Below are positions 6,951-10,210 of a stretch of DNA of 10,210 bases, piece by piece (position 1 is the stretch's first letter; every line of letters begins with the position of its first letter). The stretch is taken from the NCBI GenBank assembly GCA_038200385.1, contig JBBPYA010000355.1:1-10210 (forward strand), read 5' to 3'. Position numbers and translations under genes: made by a program. This DNA comes from JBBPYA01 sp038200385 (GTDB taxonomy: Bacteria > Actinomycetota > Actinomycetes > Mycobacteriales > Geodermatophilaceae). The notes beneath the pieces were generated by a model. The model was not told the origin of the DNA. It saw nothing but the letters and a program-made list of their open reading frames with translations, and searched no databases.

Positions 6951-8003
6951 ATGAGCCTACTGCCCGACCCACCGACCCGAACTGATTCCACGCTCATCCG
7001 GGCCGCCCGCGGCGAGCCGGTGGCCGTGACACCGGTGTGGTTCATGCGGCAGGCGGGCCGGTCGCTGCCGGAGTACCGCGCGCTGCGCGAGGGCGTGGCG
7101 ATGCTGGACGCCTGCTCGCGGCCGGATCTCATCGAGGAGATCACCCTGCAGCCGGTACGCCGGCACGGCGTCGACGCGGCGATCCTGTTCTCGGACATCG
7201 TCGTGCCGCTCAAGGCGGCCGGCGTGGACCTGGACATCGTGCCCGGCGTCGGCCCGGTGGTCGCCGAGCCGGTCCGAACCGCCGCCCAGGTGCAGGGATT
7301 GCCCGGCCTTGATCCCGCCCAGGTCGAGTTCGTGGCCGAGGCCGTCCGCCGGCTGACGTCCTCGCTCGGGGACACCCCGCTCATCGGGTTCGCGGGGGCG
7401 CCGTTCACGCTGGCGTCGTACCTCATCGAGGGCGGACCGTCGAAGAATCACGAGCACACCAAGTCGTTGATGTACGGCGATCCGGCGCTCTGGCACGAGT
7501 TGCTGGACCGGCTGGGCGAGATCGCGTTGACGTTCCTGCGGGTGCAGGCCACCGCGGGTGCGGCGGCGCTGCAGCTGTTCGACTCCTGGGCCGGGGTGCT
7601 GTCCCTCGCCGACTACCAGACGATGGTGGCACCGCACTCGCAGAAGGTGCTGGCCGGGCTCGCCGACCTCGGCGTACCCCGGATCCACTTCGGGGTGGGC
7701 ACCGGCGAGCTGCTCGCCGCGATGGGCGAGGCCGGCGCGGACGTCGTGGGCGTCGACTGGCGGGTCCCGCTGGACGAGGCCGTGCGACGGATCGGGCCGC
7801 AGCGCGCGGTACAGGGCAACCTGGACCCGGCGGTGCTGTTCGCCGACTGGCCGGTCGTCGAGCGGGAGGTACGCCGGATCCTCGCCGAGGGCCGTGCGGC
7901 ACGGGGCCACATCATGAACCTCGGACACGGCGTGCTGCCGGCCACCGATCCCGACGTGCTGACGCGGGTCGTGGAGCTGGTCCACGAGGTCAGTGCCCGC
8001 TGA
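6951..8003 (+). CDS. hemE: uroporphyrinogen III decarboxylase
   Basis: HemE removes four acetate carboxyl groups from uroporphyrinogen III to give coproporphyrinogen III, a cytoplasmic step of haem synthesis that needs no cofactor. The 350-residue protein has the usual family length and both signatures: PVWFMRQAGRSLPEYR (28-43) with substrate-binding R33 and R37, and GFAGAPFTLASYLIEGG (146-162) with Y157. D82 in ILFSDIVVPL corresponds to the catalytic aspartate of human UROD (D86), and H326 in NLGHGVLP to human H339. It forms a single TIM-barrel domain. Nearby actinobacterial hemE genes are often followed by hemY and hemQ; here a MerR-VOC pair follows instead. The transcript may start at the EamA leader promoter, since I see no convincing promoter in the 38-nt gap. 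Confidence 0.97.
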   Translation: MSLLPDPPTRTDSTLIRAARGEPVAVTPVWFMRQAGRSLPEYRALREGVAMLDACSRPDLIEEITLQPVRRHGVDAAILFSDIVVPLKAAGVDLDIVPGVGPVVAEPVRTAAQVQGLPGLDPAQVEFVAEAVRRLTSSLGDTPLIGFAGAPFTLASYLIEGGPSKNHEHTKSLMYGDPALWHELLDRLGEIALTFLRVQATAGAAALQLFDSWAGVLSLADYQTMVAPHSQKVLAGLADLGVPRIHFGVGTGELLAAMGEAGADVVGVDWRVPLDEAVRRIGPQRAVQGNLDPAVLFADWPVVEREVRRILAEGRAARGHIMNLGHGVLPATDPDVLTRVVELVHEVSAR

Positions 8004-8019
8004 GAGTCCCTTGACTCTC
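8002..8019 (+). other. 7-bp hairpin over the hemE stop codon
   Basis: GAGAGTC (8002-8008), loop CCTT, GACTCTC (8013-8019). It starts in the hemE TGA and its right arm overlaps the merR -35 box and operator arm. It could be a weak hemE terminator or an extra half-site for the MerR protein. Confidence 0.45.
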
Positions 8020-8041
8020 GCCCCGGGGGAGACAGCATGCT
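8011..8041 (+). promoter_or_regulatory. MerR-type promoter/operator of merR-VOC
   Basis: The -35 TTGACT (8011-8016) and -10-like CATGCT (8036-8041) are separated by 19 bp, the long spacer typical of promoters that MerR proteins activate by DNA distortion. The spacer holds a dyad: CTCTCGCCCC (8015-8024) and GGGGAGACAG (8026-8035), pairing at 8 of 10 positions around G8025. The -10 box is 6 nt from ATG 8048, again implying a leaderless mRNA. Autoregulation by the adjacent merR is the natural inference. Confidence 0.6.
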
Positions 8042-8842
8042 CCAGGGATGCTGTCGATCGGGACGTTCTCGCGGGCGACCCACGTGTCGATCCGGGCGCT
8101 GCGGCGCTACCACGAGCAGCGCCTGCTGGTGCCCGCCGAGGTCGACCCCGACACCGGGTACCGGTCCTACCGCCGCGAGTAGATCCTCGACGCCCAGCTG
8201 ATCCGCCGGCTGCGCGGCCTGGACCTTCCGCTGGCCGAGGTCGCCCGCGTCGTGCAGGCCCGCGACGGCGAGGTCACGGCCGCGGTCCTGACCGACCATC
8301 GGCGCGCCCTGGTCGAGCGCCGCGACGACGTCGCGCGGATGCTGGGTGACCTGGACCGGTTGCGCGAGGTCGGTGCGGCGTTGACCGTCGGCACCGTGTA
8401 CGAGCGGCCACAGCGAGCCGAACCCGTGGTGTGCGTCCGCGGACGGACCACCGATGACGACTACATGGGCTTCTTCGCCGCCGCGTTCGGCCGACTGCAG
8501 CGGCACGTCGCAGTGGCCGAACTAGAGGTCACCGGCCCCGGCGGCGCGCGCTTCCCGGCCCGGCAGTGGGATCCCGCCGACGTCGAGGTCGAGGCGTTCC
8601 TGCCGGTGCGCCGGGCCGTCCCGGGACGCGGCGTGGACGTCACGCGGCTGTCCGCCGGTCGGCTCGCCGTGGTGCTGCACGCCGGCGGGTACGACGGCAT
8701 CGACGACGCCCACGCCGAACTCGGTGGCTGGGCCGCCGAACGCGGGTTGGAACCCGCCGGGAGCTTGCAGGAGCTGTACCTGGTCAGCCCCGCCGAGACC
8801 GACGACCCGGCGGCCTGGCGTACCGAGGTGGGCTGGCTGCTG

Positions 8843-8896
8843 GACAACGACAACGACAACGACAACGACGACAACGACGACAACGACAACGACAAG
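8843..8896 (+). repeat. GACAAC microsatellite coding for an Asp/Asn tail
   Basis: An irregular tandem array of GAC and AAC codons spans 18 codons, the last being AAG: four GACAAC units, two GACGACAAC-like units, then GACAAC again. It encodes a tail of alternating D and N after the end of the effector domain. All unit changes are multiples of three, so length variation would keep the frame. Strand slippage is the likely origin. Confidence 0.9.
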
Positions 8897-8899
8897 GCC

Positions 8900-8905
8900 G
8901 AGGAG
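8900..8905 (+). promoter_or_regulatory. ribosome binding site of the VOC gene
   Basis: GAGGAG is 8 nt before ATG 8914 and lies inside the last codons of merR. It should let the VOC gene be translated even when merR translation ends early. Confidence 0.7.
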
Positions 8906-8913
8906 CAGACATC

Positions 8914-9276
8914 ATGATCGCGTTGCGCCACGTCACCCTGGACTGCCGGGATCCCGGCGCGCTGGCGGCCTTCTGGTCCGCTGCACTGGACCGTCCCCTG
9001 GACGAGGGCGCCGGGCCGTTCTTCGCCAGCATCGGCATGGGGGTCCGGAGCCGGCAGCCGGCCTGGCTGTTCCTCAAGGTGCCGGAGGGCAAGTCGGCCA
9101 AGAACCGGATGCACGTCGACTTCAGCACCGACGACCGCGCGACCGAGGTCGAGCGGCTGGTGGCCCTGGGCGCCACCGCGCAGGGCGAGCACGACGAGTT
9201 CGGCACCCGCTGGACGGTGCTCGCCGACCCGGAGGGCAACGAGTTCTGCGTTGGGATGCCGTCCACGACCGGCTGA
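8914..9276 (+). CDS. VOC-superfamily (glyoxalase-like domain) protein
   Basis: This 120-residue protein is one vicinal-oxygen-chelate domain made of two beta-alpha-beta-beta-beta halves. The first begins RHVTLDCRDPGALAAFW; the second begins NRMHVDFSTDD and ends WTVLADPEGNEFCV. This is the pattern of the small Glyoxalase_6-like actinobacterial proteins. H6, H67 and E110 are at positions where VOC enzymes place metal ligands. Members include glyoxalases, antibiotic-binding resistance proteins and dioxygenases, and the true substrate is unknown. It overlaps merR by ATGA and has its own Shine-Dalgarno site, so it is probably the target of that regulator. A MerR-GyrI sensor paired with a VOC protein would suit response to a toxic small molecule; that is inference. 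Confidence 0.88.
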   Translation: MIALRHVTLDCRDPGALAAFWSAALDRPLDEGAGPFFASIGMGVRSRQPAWLFLKVPEGKSAKNRMHVDFSTDDRATEVERLVALGATAQGEHDEFGTRWTVLADPEGNEFCVGMPSTTG

Positions 9277-9299
9277 GCCGGGCGCCCCACCTGCCATGA

Positions 9300-10210
9300 T
9301 CACGAGGGGTCGGTGCCGGCACCGGCGGGCGCCGCGGTGGGGCGGCGCTGACGCCGTACGGCGAGTACCACCGCGGCGACCAGAGCGATCACGGCCAGGA
9401 ACGGCAGGGTTGCTCCCAGCACCATCAGCAGCGCCGTACCGGCTGCTCGGAAGGCGTCCCAGCCGTCGGTGAGCCCGGAGCCGAAGCCGCGGGCCTGTTC
9501 CGGACGGGCCACCGGCTCGGCCTCGGCGACGAGATGCAGGCTGACGGTGGCCAGGGCGACCTGGTCGGCGAGGGCGCGCTCCTGGGCCTGCAGGGATTCC
9601 AGGTCGCTCTCCCGTGTTGTGAGTTCCCGCTCCAGGCTGACCAGGTCGGTGATCCCGCTGGCCCGGTCGGTCAGGGCCCGCAACCGGTCCAGGCTGGCTC
9701 GCAGGCTGGCGATCCGGGAGTCGACATCGGCCACGACGGTGGTCACATCCCGCGAACCCACCGAGCGGGACAGCTCCGTGCCCAGGTCGGCCAGCCTGCT
9801 GAGCAACGCGTCGACGCCGGGCGGCGGGACCCGGAGCACCAGGTCGGCGGTCCGGCCGGTTCCCGTCCCGCCCCGGACGTCGCCGCTGACCTGCCCGCCC
9901 TGGGCGGTGGCGGCGAGCGCGGCCCGGTCGGCGTCGCGGCCGACATCGGTGCTGCGCACCGTGATCTCGGCGGTGACGATCACCGCCCGGTCCAGGAGGT
10001 CCGGCGCGATCGGCCGCTCGGCAGGGGCACCCGCGTCCGGGCTCGAGCCGCCTGACCCGCCGCCCGATCCGCCGCCGGCCGCGGACTGCCCGCCCGATCC
10101 GCCGCCGTCCTGCGCTACCGGGGCGGCGCTACTGCTGGAGTCGGTCCCGCCACCGCACGCGGACAGCGCGAGTCCGCCGATCAGGAGCAGGGCCGCCAGG
10201 AGCCGCCGGC
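9300..10210 (-). CDS. DUF4349 lipoprotein, N-terminus cut by window edge
   Basis: The minus-strand frame is open to the right edge (302 residues visible, start not seen). The visible N-terminus RRLLAALLLIGGLALSAC is the end of a lipoprotein signal peptide with lipobox LSAC, the lipidated cysteine being encoded at 10157-10155. A Gly/Ser-rich linker follows to about residue 55. The DUF4349 domain begins near AVIVTAEITVRSTDV and includes RVPPPGVDALLSRL, DVTTVVADVDSRI and a coiled-coil stretch of Leu/Glu/Arg heptads ending VALATVSLHLV. A C-terminal transmembrane helix (GTALLMVLGATLPFLAVIAL) ends in RRQRR. It is therefore anchored at both ends, with the domain outside the membrane. The family's function is unknown. 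A GTG at 9983 could be taken as a start but would lose the signal peptide. It converges on the VOC gene with a 23-nt gap. Confidence 0.9.
   Translation of the reverse strand, partial: RRLLAALLLIGGLALSACGGGTDSSSSAAPVAQDGGGSGGQSAAGGGSGGGSGGSSPDAGAPAERPIAPDLLDRAVIVTAEITVRSTDVGRDADRAALAATAQGGQVSGDVRGGTGTGRTADLVLRVPPPGVDALLSRLADLGTELSRSVGSRDVTTVVADVDSRIASLRASLDRLRALTDRASGITDLVSLERELTTRESDLESLQAQERALADQVALATVSLHLVAEAEPVARPEQARGFGSGLTDGWDAFRAAGTALLMVLGATLPFLAVIALVAAVVLAVRRQRRPTAAPAGAGTDPS
10060..10107. repeat. 18-bp direct repeat in the lipoprotein linker
   Basis: CCGCCCGATCCGCCGCCG occurs at 10060-10077 and 10090-10107. It lies in the codons for the GGGSGG-type linker and keeps frame (30-bp period), so it looks like expansion of a flexible spacer. 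Confidence 0.8.

Larger units (their letters stand above)
8048..8917 (+). pseudogene. MerR-family regulator with GyrI-like effector domain, interrupted by in-frame TAG
   Basis: From ATG 8048 the frame encodes a MerR winged helix (IGTFSRATHVSIRALRRYHE, then TGYRSYRRE). A TAG occurs at codon 45 (8180-8182), and the same frame then stays open for 244 more codons: ILDAQLIRRLRGLDLPLAEV (rest of the DNA-binding domain), a linker helix (about 75-110), and a GyrI-like small-molecule-binding domain (about 120-265) ending AWRTEVGWLL. Relatives have a non-stop residue there, often Gln, so CAG to TAG is the simplest origin. The intact 289-residue layout is that of BmrR/TipAL-like drug-sensing activators. 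An extra acidic Asp/Asn tail follows. If the TAG is real, only a 44-residue fragment is made unless translation restarts, for example at GTG 8252 (221 residues, effector part only). The stop overlaps the VOC start by ATGA. Confidence 0.85.

Noticed and set aside
6957..7985. 342-codon minus-strand open frame
   Set aside because: Antisense to hemE, whose motifs are complete; composition is His/Arg/Gly-rich noise.
8180..8182. Pyrrolysine or programmed readthrough at the merR TAG
   Set aside because: No pyrrolysine genes or stimulatory structure are seen, the following base is A, and the simple CAG-to-TAG mutation explains the site better.
9312..9323. GGTGCCGGCACC palindrome as a terminator between VOC and DUF4349
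   Set aside because: It has no loop, lies inside the DUF4349 coding end and has no U tract; likely codon composition.
1..10210. New defence system, mobile element, CRISPR array or RNA gene
   Set aside because: No transposase, integrase, repeat-spacer array, nuclease-toxin pair or tRNA-like fold was found; all large frames belong to known metabolic, regulatory or DUF families.

Overview
The window is about 10.2 kb of very GC-rich DNA with dense, bidirectional coding and strong G/C third-position bias, typical of an actinobacterium. The order fadB / fadA / RNase D / DUF3000 next to hemE is, from memory, a neighbourhood conserved in Streptomyces and relatives. A short element encoding VSERSERT at the start of the DUF3000 gene resembles one I recall from many actinobacterial proteins, perhaps often Pseudonocardia-like genomes; genus assignment is tentative. 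I see no tRNA, rRNA, CRISPR array, insertion sequence or phage gene.

Left half (1-5962), all on the minus strand. Reading in the direction of transcription: a DUF3000 protein (5962-5348), an RNase D-type 3'-5' exonuclease (5331-4045), a thiolase FadA (3959-2715) and the multifunctional FadB (2718-598), which overlaps fadA by ATGA. FadA and FadB together would form the beta-oxidation trifunctional complex. The gap before fadA holds three copies of an ACTRGTSRGTAW element that look like operator sites. A perfect 14-bp hairpin follows fadB. After it comes a GrpB/UPF0157 protein (459-1) that runs off the left edge.

Right half. A short divergent promoter region (5963-6028) carries mirrored TACCCT -10-like boxes. 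On the plus strand follow a 19-codon leader peptide coupled by ATGA to a ten-helix EamA/DMT permease (6085-6912), then hemE (6951-8003), the haem-pathway uroporphyrinogen decarboxylase. Next is a MerR regulator with a GyrI-like effector domain (8048-8917), coupled by ATGA to a small VOC/glyoxalase-like protein (8914-9276). The MerR gene has an in-frame TAG at codon 45, inside the DNA-binding domain, so as sequenced it is broken. Its promoter has the 19-bp spacer and internal dyad typical of MerR targets. The window ends with a convergent DUF4349 lipoprotein (9300-10210, minus) whose start lies beyond the right edge.

The window is mostly housekeeping metabolism. The parts most worth a second look are small: the amber codon and Asp/Asn microsatellite in the MerR gene, the EamA leader peptide, the repeated operator before fadAB, and a recurring layout (TANNNT 6-8 nt before the start codon) which suggests that first genes of transcripts are leaderless, while internal genes use Shine-Dalgarno sites or ATGA overlaps.
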